Origin: Argentina anserina
Taxonomy: Eukaryota; Streptophyta; Magnoliopsida; Rosales; Rosaceae
Direction: 5' to 3'
DNA length: 64,000 nt
NCBI RefSeq assembly: GCF_933775445.1
Contig: NW_026089493.1
Location: 1-64,000 of the forward strand
A program made the position numbers and the translations under genes. The notes under the pieces were generated by a model that made no database searches, was not told the DNA's origin, and saw only the letters and a program-made list of their open reading frames with translations. Below, one piece after another: positions 36,748 through 48,424 of the stretch. Every line of letters starts with the position of its first letter. The stretch's first letter is position 1.

Positions 36748-38568
36748 GGATTTGGAGATAGTCTAGGCTATAGACTCTAAACTTAAGCCAATGAAGGAGC
36801 TATCAACGAGTGTTTGCATTTTCTTACCCCTTAACTCTTTCTAATTTTCGTTGCTTATCATATTGTACATTGAGGGCAATGTAAGTTTTAAGTGTGGGGT
36901 GAGGTATACATCATTCATTGAATTCTAGTGTTTGATGCTTATGTGTTTCAATTTTGTGTTTTGATTTTCGAAATTTAGTGTCAATTTAGTTCTGTTTTTC
37001 GATTTTCAAGTTGTTCAGTTGTTTTGTTTTTGTTTTGAGTCCTAGGTATGCCTTTAACTGTCTAGGATGAGTTGATCTTTGAATTTATGGTTGATAGATG
37101 ATCATGATATTGGAATGAACTTCATTGTTATTTGATGGTTAATCGATGTGTAGATTTTGTACGAACATGTAGTAGATGAGGATTTTGAAACTTAGGTACA
37201 GAATGAGCATGTTCCTTACTTGTTTAAATTCATGTAACCTATGTGAGATTCGAGCCATATACTTGTGCCTTTCTTTGGAGAGTTTTATTCTATCGTTTCT
37301 TGGCTTTATAACCTCATTACATTTATTTTGATCAATTCATATGCCAGAGAATTGCAATGAACTAGAGAATGCTAGAACTTACTTTGTGAAACTTTCGAAG
37401 CTTTATGTCATAATATACTCTGATTTTGAAAAGGATTGTTGGATCTTTTTAGGATTTCCACCACTTGAAACCAAAAAGCCGTATCCCCTGTTTGAGCCCT
37501 GCTTGGGACACCTTAGTATTAACCCCTTTGAGCCTACGTTAAGCCTTTTCTTTCATTACCAACATGTTATATCCTTGCTTAGTATAGTTATATCTCTACC
37601 TTGTCTTTGAGGCTTGGCAGAGCCGATTGTGGATGTTAATATGGAGTGATGATTTGATTCAAGTGTGGGGTTATGCTATTGTATGTATGTTATGCCGTGA
37701 AAAGAGTATGAAAAAGAGAAAAATGTATTGATGCCGTGTGAGAAAAAGGAAGAAAAAGATATAGGCACGGCAAGAAAAGAAAGAAAAAGTTGAATGAAAG
37801 AATGATGATCTCGGCATACATCTTGTTTTTGGTGAATTTGGAGTTGTGATGTATTTGTTGAAGGCTCAATAATGTTATACTTTAGCCTTTGTTCGTTTTC
37901 ACAATGTATAAAGTGAAGAATGGGTCCAACATGATGATATTTGGCCCTTGTTTTATGGAGTATGGCGACATAAGGTGGATTTTTTTTTTTTTGCTCTGCT
38001 AAGTCTTGAGGATGACCTTTGTGATTCCTTTACCTTGAAAATATATCAATGCCGAGCCTAGCCTACCCTTTTCTAAAGATCCGCATGATTCTTAAAATGA
38101 GTAGCTCTTGATTTGTGGAGTTTGTTTCATGAGTAAGCATATGGTTTGGGTTCATTTGTGCATATGATTGATATCTTTCATGAGGTTTTCGATTTCATTA
38201 TGTTCATAACTCTTGTGTGTGAAAAGCTTTTAAGCATATGCCATGTTCTTGAGAGAAAAGATTTGGAGTGCATATCCTATGTGAGTTGAATTTGAATTTG
38301 TTTTGAACATGTTGAGCTTAATTTCATCTTTGTTTGGGCCATGTCTTACTTGTTAAACGAAATCTCATGTTTATTAACCATTGAAGTCATCTTATCTATT
38401 TCGATTGAGTGCTATTCTTGATGCTATGAGTTTGAAGATCTCTGAGACAAAAAGTTGAAGGCATTAGAATGTTGTGTCGTTAGCTTTAGTATATTGATTT
38501 CGTATTATGTTTTAATTTTCGTTTTTAGTGTTTGCTAAGGGACTAGCAAAGTCTAAGTGTGGGGTTGT
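36748..38568 (+). mobile_element. Element A 3' noncoding region, env absent
   Basis: 1.8 kb between the pol stop and the 3' LTR. The longest frame (37341-37610, 89 codons) resembles nothing I know and is only loosely kept in C. AAGTGTGGGG occurs three times (36890, 37661, 38555), the last as the likely polypurine tract. A T14 homopolymer lies near 37978. The whole region is conserved in C and partly in B, so it probably carries cis-acting RNA signals. This is where Athila elements usually have an env-like gene. Confidence 0.8.
38531..38564 (+). other. Element A pre-PPT hairpin and polypurine tract
   Basis: The stem TTTGCTA/TAGCAAA with loop AGGGAC (38531-38550) precedes AAGTGTGGGG (38555-38564). 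TTGT separates the tract from the LTR start at 38569. Confidence 0.75.
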
Positions 38569-40134
38569 TGATAGGAGCACAAAGTGTGACGTTCTTAATG
38601 TTTATATGCCCTATTCTTATGCTTTGTTACTTCTTATTTAGTTGTTTTAGGTTCATATTTGTCATATGTGTGTTCTAGGTAGAGCTATTTCGAATTGAGA
38701 TGATTTGATGATGAAATTGTGCTAAGTGTTAGAACTCCTGATTGAGCTAGGATTCCTTACTCGACTAGGACTCTACTTTCCTATTTTCATTCTTTCATAT
38801 TCCTTAATCGACGATTTCTTTTCAGGAAAGACAAATCATATTTGGAAAGAAAGGAGAGTTGCCGAGTTGCATTCCTAGTTAAACAAGGAAATCATATTCG
38901 AGTTGAACAAGGAGAAGAGGAGGCCGACCTAGCTACTCCTAGTTGGACCAAGATTGTTGCCGAGCTGCCCTTAAGTGATCTCCCTATTGGACTTGGTTTC
39001 CTACATCAAGTTGGATATGGAGTACATAAATCAAATCCATAACAAAGAGGATTTCAGTTTCCCAATTGGATTCTATTTCCTTATGGCACGGCAAGAAGGC
39101 TTCCTAGACCTCTATATATAGAGGCCGGCCTCTCCATTCAGCAACATCATCAGCCTACACACAAAGCAACAGCCATAGCTCTGCCGAAATACTCTTCCAT
39201 CCTCCAAGAAATCCTAAAACCGAAATTCATTCTTTTCCACCCTTTGGATTCGAAGCAAGTAGCCTAGGATCTTTGTTTGCTTGGAATAAACCCCGTAGGA
39301 TTATTTCAAAGTGTAACTCTATAATCTTCATGTCTTATTTCGGTTTTATGTTTTCTTGTTCTTGGATGATTTCTGTTTTTGTTTTGCTAAAGTTCAATTT
39401 AATCTTGTCTATGAGATAGTTGTTCTTTCGAATTGTGTATGTATAAAGATTTCGATTTCTCATTCAAGGATTTCTGTTTTGATGCCGTGAGTTCTTGTTC
39501 CATGTTCTGGATCAATTTTCGATTTGTTCTTATATTGCATGTGTAATTGAGACAAGTACTTGATGTTGCATATGTTAATCATTCAAAGTTAGTACGATTA
39601 TGACACAAGTAGTGGATTAATTGTGTTTTGGTTTTTCACCGATTTTGATCCTAAGTTCGGCAGTGGATAGGTACTTAAAACATGTTGATTTCTCTATGTG
39701 ATAAGTAATTGCATGATGAATTGGTATGTTAGATTTCGTAGCAAGACAAGTAGTTAAGCTCGAATGTATCCATGTATTAGGAACCAAGTAGGAACTTGAT
39801 GCATGATCGAACTTAGCTTGGATCCTTGATACCTACGGCATGAACATGAATGAGAAGGGAATTCGATGGTCTTTGTTCTTTATATGATTTGTTTTGGTGA
39901 TTGTTTATGTGTTGGTTGGTTGTTCACATGTATATATTAGTTTAGGTTTTATTTACTGTTTTTATGACTCAATCCAAAATCTATATCAAACCTTAAAACC
40001 TTTATGAATTCGTGTAAGTATTGTGATCCTAAGCCCTGGCTGGATCCCCGGTTTGTGAACGATACCCTCTTGCTTTATACTACTATGATGTGTTCAGGGT
40101 TAAATATTGATGTCGAGTAATCGAGCATTCATCA
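38569..40134 (+). mobile_element. Element A 3' LTR (1566 bp, uninterrupted)
   Basis: It begins TGATAGGAG and ends TTCATCA. It shows the unbroken version of the site where B inserted (AACATCATCAGCC near 39143). The TATA box and palindromes are at 39109-39132. About six differences from the 5' LTR were noticed, consistent with an older insertion than B. Confidence 0.95.
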
Positions 40135-42541
40135 TACATCGTTTGCGTATCTTTACTATTCCAATTGTGTATCTTTTCATTTCTCGTTTGAGTATCTTTC
40201 TGTAAGGCTTCTGATGCGAGTTTCTATTGTATTTGAGAGTTTTGCAAGTGTGGGAGTGTGGTTCTTTCAAACTGAGTATCTTTACATCGTTTGCGTATCT
40301 TTACTATTCCAATTGTTTATCTTTACATCGTTTCCGTATCTTTACTATTCCAATTATGTATCTTTACATCGTTTGCGTATCTTTACTATTCCAATTGTGT
40401 ATCTTTACATCGTTTGCGTATCTTTACTAATCCAATTGTGTATCTTTTCATTTCTCGTTTGAGTATCTTTCTGTAAGGCTTTCTGATGCGAGTTTCTATT
40501 GAATTTGAGAGTTTTGCAAGTGTGGGAGTGTGTTTCTTTCAAACTGAGTATCTTTACATCGTTTCGTATGTTTACTATTCCAATTGTGTATCTTTGCATC
40601 GTTTGCGTATCTTTACTAATCCAATTGTGTATCTTTTCATTTCTCGTTTGAGTATCTTTTTGTACGGCTTCTGATGCGAGTTTCTATTGTATTTGAGAGT
40701 TTTGCAAGTGTGGGAGTGTTTTTCTTTCAAACTGAGTATCTTTACATCGTTTCGTATGTTTACTATTCCAATTGTGTATCTTTACATCGTTTGCGTATCT
40801 TTACTAATCCAATTGTGTATCTTTTCATTTCTCGTTTGAGTATCTTTTTGTAAGGCTTCTGATGCGAGTTTCTATTGTATTTGAGAGTTTTGCAAGTGTG
40901 GGAGTGTTTTTCTTTCAAACTGAGTATCTTTACATCGTTTGCGTATCTTTACTATTCCAATTGTCTATCTTTTCATTTCTCGTTTGAGTATCTTTCTGTA
41001 AGGCTTTCTGATGCGAGTTTCTATTGTATTTGAGAGTTTTGCAAGTGTGGGAGTGTGGTTCTTTCAAACTGAGTATCTTTACATCGTTTGCGTATCTTTA
41101 CTATTCCAATTGTTTATCTTTACATCGTTTGTGTATCTTTACTATTCCAATTATGTATCTTTACATCGTTTGCGTATCTTTACTATTCCAATTGTGTATC
41201 TTTACATCGTTTGCGTATCTTTACTAATCCAATTGTGTATCTTTACATCGTTTGCGTATCTTTACTATTCCAATTGTGTATCTTTTAATTTCTCGTTTGA
41301 GTATCTTTCTGTAAGGCTTTCTGATGCGAGTTTCTATTGAATTTGAGAGTTTTGCAAGTGTGGGAGTTTGTTTCTTTCAAACTGAGTATCTTTACATCGT
41401 TTGCGTATCTTTACTTTTCCAATTGTGTATCTTTACATCGTTTGCGTATCTTTACTAATCCAATTGTGTATCTTTACATCGTTTGCGTATCTTTACTATT
41501 CCAATTGTGTAACTTTTCATTTCTCGTTTGAGTATCTTTCTGAAAGGCTTCTGATGCGAGTTTCTATTGTATTTGAGAGTTTTGCAAGTGTGGGAGTGTG
41601 TTTCTTTCAAACTGAGTATCTTTACATCGTTTGCGTATCTTTACTATTCCAATTGTGTATCTTTTCATTTCTCATTTGAGTATCTTTCTGTAAGGCTTTC
41701 TGATGCGAGTTTCTATTGAATTTGAGAGTTTTGCAAGTGTGGGAGTGTGTTTCTTTCAAACTGAGTATCTTTACATCGTTTGCGTATCTTTACTATTCGA
41801 ATTGTGTATCTTTACATCGTTTGCGTATCTTTACTATTCCAATTGTGTATCTTTTCATTTCTCGTTTGAGTATCTTTCTGTAAGGCTTCTGATGCGAGTT
41901 TCTATTGTATTTGAGAGTTTTGCAAGTGTGGGAGTGTTTTTCTTTCAAACTGAGTATCTTTACATCGTTTGCGTATCTTTACTATTCCAATTGTGTATCT
42001 TTTCATTTCTCGTTTGTGTATCTTTCTGTAAGGCTTTATGATGCGAGTTTCTATTGTATTTGAGAGTTTTGCAAGTGTGGGAGTGTGGTTCTTTCAAACT
42101 GAGTATCTTTACATCGTTTGCGTATCTTTACTATTCCAATTGTTTATCTTTACATCGTTTCCGTATCTTTACTATTCCAATTATGTATCTTTACATCGTT
42201 TGCGTATCTTTACTATTCCAATTGTGTATCTTTACATCGTTTGCGTATCTTTACTATTCCAATTGTGTATCTTTTCATTTCTCGTTTGAGTATCTTTCTG
42301 TAAGGCTTCTGATGCGAGTTTCTATTGTAGTTGAGAGTTTTGTAAGTGTGGGAGTGTTTTTCTTTCAAACTGAGTATCTTTACATCGTTTCGTATGTTTA
42401 CTATTCCAATTGTGTATCTTTACATCGTTTGCGTATCTTTACTAATCCAATTGTGTATCTTTTCATTTCTCGTTTGAGTATCTTTTTGTAAGGCTTCTGA
42501 TGCGAGTTTCTATTGTATTTGAGAGTTTTGCAAGTGTGGGA
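40135..42541 (+). repeat. Satellite array, middle block
   Basis: 2.4 kb of the same satellite in the same orientation, between elements A and C. It starts with the right TACAT duplication of A (40135-40139) and ends with the left TGGGA duplication of C (42537-42541). It includes monomers with the shortened GTTTCGTATGTTTAC variant (near 40562, 40749, 42388), shared with both outer blocks. 41011-41340 resembles 20090-20419. No gene is seen. Confidence 0.96.
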
Positions 42542-44104
42542 TGATAGGAGCACAAAGTGTGACGTTCTTAATGTTTATATGCCCTATTCTTATGCTTTGT
42601 TACTTCCTATTTAGTTGCTTTAGGTTCATATTTGTTATATGCATGTTTTAGGTAGAGCTATTTCGAATTGAGATGATTTGATGATGAAATTGTGCTAAGT
42701 GCTAGAATTCCTGATTGAGCTAGGGTTCCTTACTCGACTAGGACTCTACTTTCCTATTTTCATTCTTTCCTATTTCTTAATCGACGATTTCTTTTCAGGA
42801 AAGACAAATCATATTTGGAAAGAAAGGAGAGTTGCCGAGTTGCATTCCTAGTTGAACAAGGAAATCATATTCGAGTTGAAGAAGGAGAAGAGGAGGCCGG
42901 CCTAGCTACTCCTAGTAGGACCAAGATTGTTGCCGAGCTTCCTTTAGAGATCTCCCTATTGGACTTGGTTTCCTACATCAAGTTGGATATGGAGTACATA
43001 AATCAAATCCATAACAAAGAGGATTTCAGTTTCCCAATTGGATTCTATTTCCTTTTGGCACGCAAGAAGGCTTCCTAGACCTCTATATATAGAGGCCGGC
43101 CTCTCCATTCAGGAACATCATCAGCCCTACATACAAACACAGCCATAGCTCTGCCGAATTCATTCTTCACCATTCCAAGAAATCCTAAAACCGATTCCAT
43201 CATTCCCCACCTATCAATAGCCTTCAAACACGCTTGTGAAGAAGGTTTCATCCATAGAAGTCTCGGCTACACTTGTGGATTGCTTGATTTATAAAGTGTA
43301 ACCATGATTCACTCTTGTTTAATTTCGGTTTTGGTTTTATTCTTGTTCTTGGATGAAGCATGCGATTTGTTTAGAGTAGTCTTGTATCAATTTTGTCTAT
43401 GAAATAGCTACTTGATTCAATTTATATAGAGGATTCGAAAATTATTTAGGTTTTATGGAATTTCTGTTTTGGTTTCTGCCGAATGTATGTATGATCAATT
43501 TTCGATTTCTAAGTGTTATGACTATGCTTGTAGCATGATATTTAGGTTGTTGGATTAAAGACTTATGCTAAGAACATGTTTATTCTTGTTTATGTGATTT
43601 TCGAATTGCATGGTTGTTGGTTAGGTAAGTGACATACTTGATGAATTCAATGTGCATGGCTTTGGGATTACATGATTAAGATGAACATGTTAGAATTCGA
43701 TTATGGCTGCTTGGTTTTGATCGAATGTATTAAGTGTCTATGTGTTTAGGTTACTGCTTAGAACCCTAAATGCATGATCCATCCATGGTTGCTCAATATA
43801 TGTCTCGGCATGACTCAATAAGAAGTTGTAGAACTTGTTTCGATTCCCTTTGTATGATTTGTTTTGGTGATTGTTTATGTGTTGGTTGGTTGATCACATG
43901 TATATATTAGCTTAGGTTTTATTTACTGTTTTTATGATTCAATCCAAAATCTATGTCAAACCTTAAAATCTTTATGAATTCGTGTAAGTATTGTGATCCT
44001 AAGCCCTGGCTGGATCCCCGGTTTGTGAACGATACCCTCTTGCTTTATACTACTATGATGTGTTCAGGGTTAAATATTGATGTCGAGTAATCGAGCACTC
44101 ATCA
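42542..44104 (+). mobile_element. Element C 5' LTR (1563 bp)
   Basis: The first roughly 600 bp closely resemble the element A LTR; the centre has diverged and the last roughly 250 bp are similar again. TATATATA is at 43084-43091 inside CCTCTATATATAGAGG (43080-43095), followed by the overlapping GAGGCCGGCCTC. A frame at 42815-43078 starts at TTG and is broken in the 3' LTR by a TAA (T at 48740), so it is not a gene. Confidence 0.95.
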
Positions 44105-44106
44105 AA

Positions 44107-44126
44107 TGGCGCCGTTGCCGGGGATC
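44107..44126 (+). other. Element C primer binding site (tRNA-Asp type)
   Basis: TGGCGCCGTTGCCGGGGATC lies two bases (AA) after the LTR end, identical to the sites in A and B. Confidence 0.92.
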
Positions 44127-44301
44127 CATTAGAGATGGATCCCTAACTTTTACTACGAATTCATTGTGAATATTGTACATTTGTATATTCTTATTATTAT
44201 TTCGTGTAACATATAGTAATTTATCTTAGGATGTTGCTTTGATGATTGAGTGAATGATTGTTGTAGGTTGTAAATCGAACGGAATAGGTAAAGTCCCTTT
44301 T

Positions 44302-44374
44302 GTTAATATTAGCCTTAACCCCTCATGTTTTCTTCCAAAGTTTTTGCATGAGGTTGAGGGCGGCTTTTATTAAC
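44302..44374 (+). ncRNA. Conserved leader hairpin, element C
   Basis: The same paired arms as in A and B: GTTAATATTAGCC to CCTCATG on the left, CATGAGG to TTTTATTAAC on the right. The surrounding leader (44127-44817) otherwise follows A and then becomes unique. No gene is seen in it. Confidence 0.55.
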
Positions 44375-44817
44375 ACTTGGAGATTTGTCTAACACTCAAG
44401 TTTGTTTCTAGCTGAGTAAGGGGCACGCTATTTCATTACTCTGGTGCATGGGACCAAAATTGGATCTCAGAGAACTATTGACTGACATACATCTCGGTGA
44501 TGGAGTCGATAGAGGGCTTGCCCTCCGTAGTTCAACAAATGAGTCCTACCATGTTCACTATCTCTGAATTAGCTATCCGGCCTTCTGAAACAACGATTCA
44601 AACTTGTGTCTAGACATCCATACTTAGGCCGCACGTCCACCTTGGTTTACAACTTAGAATCAATCGATCATTTAATCGTTTGAATGACTTAGGAATGTAG
44701 AAACATGTAATTGATTGAAAGACTTTTGTAAAAACTTTTTGAACGAAACCTTGTATTTTTCTTGTATGATTTTTGTATTCTTTTATGCGATGAGAAGTGA
44801 GAGAGTTCGACACTCTC

Positions 44818-44958
44818 ATGCCACCACCAAAGAAGGCCGTGCCTTCCAAAGACAAGGATGCCGTGTCCTTGTCCCAAATTGATCATGCCGTGCATGATAA
44901 GGTAAGTTTTTCTAACTCATGTGGATTAGTTTCAACTAATGTTCTTGCTTGTGTGTAA
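44818..44958 (+). pseudogene. Gag remnant in element C (46 codons)
   Basis: A short frame starting ATGCCACCACCAAAGAAGG and ending TAA. Its peptide carries KKAVPSK, DHAVHDK and GLVSTN, which align in order with the linker of element A gag-pol between zinc knuckle and protease (DNA about 32720-32910). It is therefore what remains of an A-type gag-pol after deletion. It contains AAG|GTAAGT at 44899-44907, a perfect plant 5' splice-site consensus that A lacks at the matching place. Weaker similarity continues to about 45025. Confidence 0.7.
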
Positions 44959-45467
44959 ATTTCTCAAGAGGTTGAAGCTACCACTGATTCTTAGTAGATC
45001 CATAGAGCAAATTAAGGTGATGACAAGATCAATTCCTAGTTGGATTAGGAGAGGAGTGGCCATGACACTCCTAGTCGAACAAGGAAAGCGTGCGTGTGTC
45101 ATCAAGAAGGAGATTTCCATCCGGATTGGGATTTCCAAAAGTAGAGGGAGAGATGGATTCCTAGTTGAGTTAGGAAAGAGAAGTTGCTGTGAAAAGAAGT
45201 CATAGTTGAAGTAGGAGAAGCCATGCCGTGTGTTATCAATGGAGAAGTCCCATTCGGACTTGGATTCCAAGTGGGAGAGTGAGAAGGTTTCTATGTCCTT
45301 GTAGGTTTCTTTCTACCTCATGGAAAAGGATTAAGATTGCTGTATATATAGAGAGCACGGGTTCATAATTATTCATTCTTTTTCCAACCATTCACAAGTT
45401 CATAAGAAGGAGAAGAAGACTACCACATTCGGTTCAATCAAGTCACAAGAAGATTTTCAAGTGTGCA
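44959..45467 (+). promoter_or_regulatory. Internal LTR-like (U3-like) segment with TATA box upstream of the element C gag frame
   Basis: It repeats phrases typical of these LTRs (CCTAGTTGGA, CTAGTCGAACAAGGAAAG, TTCCTAGTTGAGTTAGGAAA, GGACTTGGATTCCAAG) and then has TATATATA at 45343-45350 followed by GAGAGCACGG, as LTR U3 regions do. The ATG of the gag-like frame lies 118 bp after the TATA box. It may be the remains of another related LTR captured together with its gag. Promoter activity is inference. Confidence 0.5.
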
Positions 45468-46607
45468 ATGGAGGTGTTTGCGTTTCGTGAAGAGAACATG
45501 TTTCCAGAGAGGGACAGCCCTGCTTTTCATCCTAGATGCATTGTGTTGCCGGCTCCTAGGCATAATCATAATCGTATGGAGGTCACATACAAAATTTTGA
45601 AGACCATGCCGATCTTTAGAGGGTTTAAGATTGAGAAAGCTGATGTCCATATATTTATTTTTGAATCGAAGGTGCAACATGCTATTCAGTCCATGGAACG
45701 TGGGGACTTGGAGTTATTGTATCTTGAGGTGTTTCCCTTCACTCTAGATGACAAAGCAAGAGAATGGTTGCACTCTATTCCTGAAAATTCCATCCGATCA
45801 TGGGATGAGCTTAAAGAAGCATTCCTCAAGGAGTTCTTGCTCACGGCAAGAAGGGCAAGGATGAGAGAGATGATTCAAGCATGCAAACAAGAAGATGCTG
45901 AGCCCTACCACAAGTACTTAAAGAGATTTCAAGAAGTAGTAGCACCGTTAGACCATGACATGAACCAACATGCGTTAACTAGTACTTTCTACGAAGGTCT
46001 GTTAAGGGATTATCAAGAGTATATTGATTCGTTTTCACCAAGAGGCTTCATGAACCTTGAGGTAGGAGATAGGATCATGCATATTGGAGTACTTGGAGAA
46101 AGAAGGGATAGTTTGGTTTCGACGTCATGCTCTAGGGTGAGTGGTACTTCTCGGTTCAAGGGAGTGGAGTTGGATGGAAGGAAAGCTAGGAAGTGTGGGA
46201 ACACTCGAGACCATTTGAAACCTCTAGTTGGCATGAAGAGGAAAGGTAGACCGGCTAGAGTTAAGACTACGCCCACAAGAGCGGAGCACCGCCGAGACAA
46301 GATGATCAATGAAATGCAACAATCGATTTTGGAATTGGCAAAATCGCATAGGGAGTTAAAGGATCTTGTGGAGGACATTCGTGCTAGCTCTAAGGAAGGG
46401 AGCAAGGAACTTACAATTGAAGAGGTGGAGTCTCACAGCCGTGTCAATGAAGAAGAGGAAGATGAAGAAGAAGATCCGAGTTTGAAGGAAGAAGTTGATT
46501 CGAGCTATAAGAGCAGTGATTCGGACTCGAGTGAAGATGAGGAGGATAATGACAACATCATGATCATATCTTCAGATGATGAGGAGGACAATGTCGTATT
46601 CTTCTAG
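45468..46607 (+). CDS. Gag-like protein, gag-only frame of element C
   Basis: 379 codons from an ATG to TAG. A Ty3/gypsy-type gag core lies at about residues 60-185, including FPFTLDDKAREWLHSIP and SWDELKEAFLKEF, and aligns with the gag core of element A ([17 protein letters not shown], then FYEGL) at clearly reduced similarity. A basic stretch (about 225-285, with MKRKGRPARVK) follows, then a probable coiled-coil segment (about 285-320), then a strongly acidic, serine-rich tail (about 330-379, with EEEEDEEED). No intact zinc knuckle: only a lone CGNTRDH is present. No protease or polymerase follows. It could supply capsid protein, co-assemble with A-type Gag or act differently; this is unknown. 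The frame is intact, which suggests recent function. Confidence 0.8.
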   Translation: MEVFAFREENMFPERDSPAFHPRCIVLPAPRHNHNRMEVTYKILKTMPIFRGFKIEKADVHIFIFESKVQHAIQSMERGDLELLYLEVFPFTLDDKAREWLHSIPENSIRSWDELKEAFLKEFLLTARRARMREMIQACKQEDAEPYHKYLKRFQEVVAPLDHDMNQHALTSTFYEGLLRDYQEYIDSFSPRGFMNLEVGDRIMHIGVLGERRDSLVSTSCSRVSGTSRFKGVELDGRKARKCGNTRDHLKPLVGMKRKGRPARVKTTPTRAEHRRDKMINEMQQSILELAKSHRELKDLVEDIRASSKEGSKELTIEEVESHSRVNEEEEDEEEDPSLKEEVDSSYKSSDSDSSEDEEDNDNIMIISSDDEEDNVVFF

Positions 46608-48424
46608 TGAATAAAGATGAAGAAGTCTAGGCTATAGACTCTAAACTTAAGCCAATGAAGGAGCCATCAACGAGTGTTTGCATTTTCTTATCCCTTATCT
46701 CTTTTTAATTTGCGTTGCTTATCATATTGTACATTGAGGGCAATGTAAGTTTTAAGTGTGGGGTGGGGTATACATCATTCGTTGTATTCTATTGTTTGAT
46801 GCTTATGTGTTTCGATTTTGGTGTTTTGATTTTCGAGTTTTAGTGTCATTTTTGGTTCTGTTTTTCGATTTTTGAAGTTGTTTAGTTGTTTTGTTTTTGT
46901 TTTGAGTCCTAGGTATGCCTTTAACTGTCTAGGATGAGTTGATCTTTGAATTTATGGTTGATAGATGATCATGATATTGGAATGAACTTAATTGTTATTT
47001 GATGGTTAATCAATGTGTAGATTTTGTACGAACATGTAGTAGATGAGGATTTTGAAACTTAGGTACAGAATGAGCATGTTCTTTACTTGTTTTGAATTCA
47101 TGTAACCTAAGTGAGATTCGAGCCATATACTTGTGCCTTTCTTGGAGAGTTTTATTCTATCGTTTCTTGGCTTTATAACCTCATTATCTATTTTGATCAA
47201 TTCATATGCCATAGATTTGCAATGAACTAGAGAATGCTAGAACTTACTTTGTGAAACTTTCGAAGCTTTATGTCATAATATACTCTGATTTTGAAAAGGA
47301 TTGTTGGATCTTTTTAGGATTTCCACCACTTAAGCCAAAAAGCCGTACATCCCTATTTGAGCCCTGCTTGGGACACCTTAGTGTTAACCCCTTTGAGCCT
47401 ACGTTAAGCCTATTCTTTCATTACCAACATGTTATATCCTTGCTTAGTGTAGTTATATCTCTACCTTGTCTTTGAGGCTTGGCAGAGCCGATTCTTGGAG
47501 TTAATATGGAGTGATGATTTGATTCAAGTGTGGGGTTATGCTATTGTATGTTATGCCGTGAAAAGAGAATGAAAAGAAAGAAAAATGTATTGAAGCCGTG
47601 AGAAAAGAAAGAAGAAAAGTATATATGCACGGTTGAAAGAAAAAAATGAGGAAAAGAGTGAATGAAGATCTCGGCATACATGTTGTTTTTGGTGAATTTG
47701 GAGTTGTGATGTATTTGTTGAAGGCTCAATAATGTTATACTTTAGCCTTTGTTCGTTTTCACAATGTATAAAGTGAAAAATGGGTCCAACATGATGATAT
47801 TTGGCCCTTGTTTTATGGAGTATGGGGACATAAGGTGGATGTTTTGCTCTGCTAAGTCTAAAGGATGACCTTTGTGATTCCTTTACCCTGAAAATATGTC
47901 CATGCCGAGCCTAACCTATCCATGTTCTAAAGATCCGCATGATTCTTAAAATGAGTAGCTCTTGATTTGTGGAGTTTGTTTCATGAGTAAGCATATGGTT
48001 TGGGTTCATTTGTGCATATGATTGGTATCTTTCATGAGGTTTTCAATTTTCACTATGTTTATAACTCTTGTGTGTGAAAAGCTTTTAAGCATATGCCATG
48101 TTCTTCAGAGAAAAGATTTAGAGTGCATATCCTATGTGAGTTGAATTTGAACTTGTTTTGAACATGTCGAGCTTAATTTCACCTTTGTCTCTGCCATGTC
48201 TTACTTGTTAAACGAAATTTCATGTTTGTTAACCATTGAATTCATCTTATCTATTTCGATTGAGTGTTATTCTTGATGCTATGAGTTTAAAGATCTCTGA
48301 GACAAAATGTTGAAGGCATTAGTGTTGTGTCGATTAGTTTTAGTTCTTTGATTTTGTTTTCTGTTTTGATTTTTCCCGTTTTAGTGTTTGCTAAGGGACT
48401 AGCAAAGTCTAAGTGTGGGGTTGT
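46608..48424 (+). mobile_element. Element C 3' noncoding region
   Basis: Homologous to 36748-38568 of element A from GTCTAGGCTATAGACTC onward. AAGTGTGGGG lies at 46754, 47526 and 48411, with nearly the same spacing as in A. Small frames (74 codons or fewer) are not conserved enough to call genes. Confidence 0.8.
48387..48420 (+). other. Element C pre-PPT hairpin and polypurine tract
   Basis: TTTGCTA/TAGCAAA stem with AGGGAC loop (48387-48406), then AAGTGTGGGG (48411-48420) and TTGT before the LTR. Confidence 0.75.

Larger units (their letters stand above)
20979..40134 (+). mobile_element. Element A: full-length Athila-type Ty3/gypsy LTR retrotransposon (contains nested element B)
   Basis: The element is bounded by LTRs beginning TGATAGGAG and ending CATCA and by a 5-bp TACAT duplication. 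It is inserted in satellite DNA. Without nested element B and its duplicated target (21561-29433) it is about 11.3 kb: a 1566-bp 5' LTR (in two parts), tRNA-Asp-type primer site, leader, one gag-pol frame, a 1.8-kb noncoding 3' region, polypurine tract and a 1566-bp 3' LTR. The two LTRs have equal length and differ at about six positions that I could see (for example 21032/38622, 21337/38927, 21483/39073). The protease motif DLGASIN, the RT motif around FGLCNAP and the PBS sequence place it in the Athila lineage. Classical Athila elements carry an env-like frame after integrase, and none is visible here. Confidence 0.95.

Noticed and set aside
37341..37610. 89-codon frame after gag-pol, considered as an env remnant
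   Set aside because: No signal peptide or membrane-protein pattern that I could defend, no similarity to known env-like proteins, and only partial conservation at 47251-47475.
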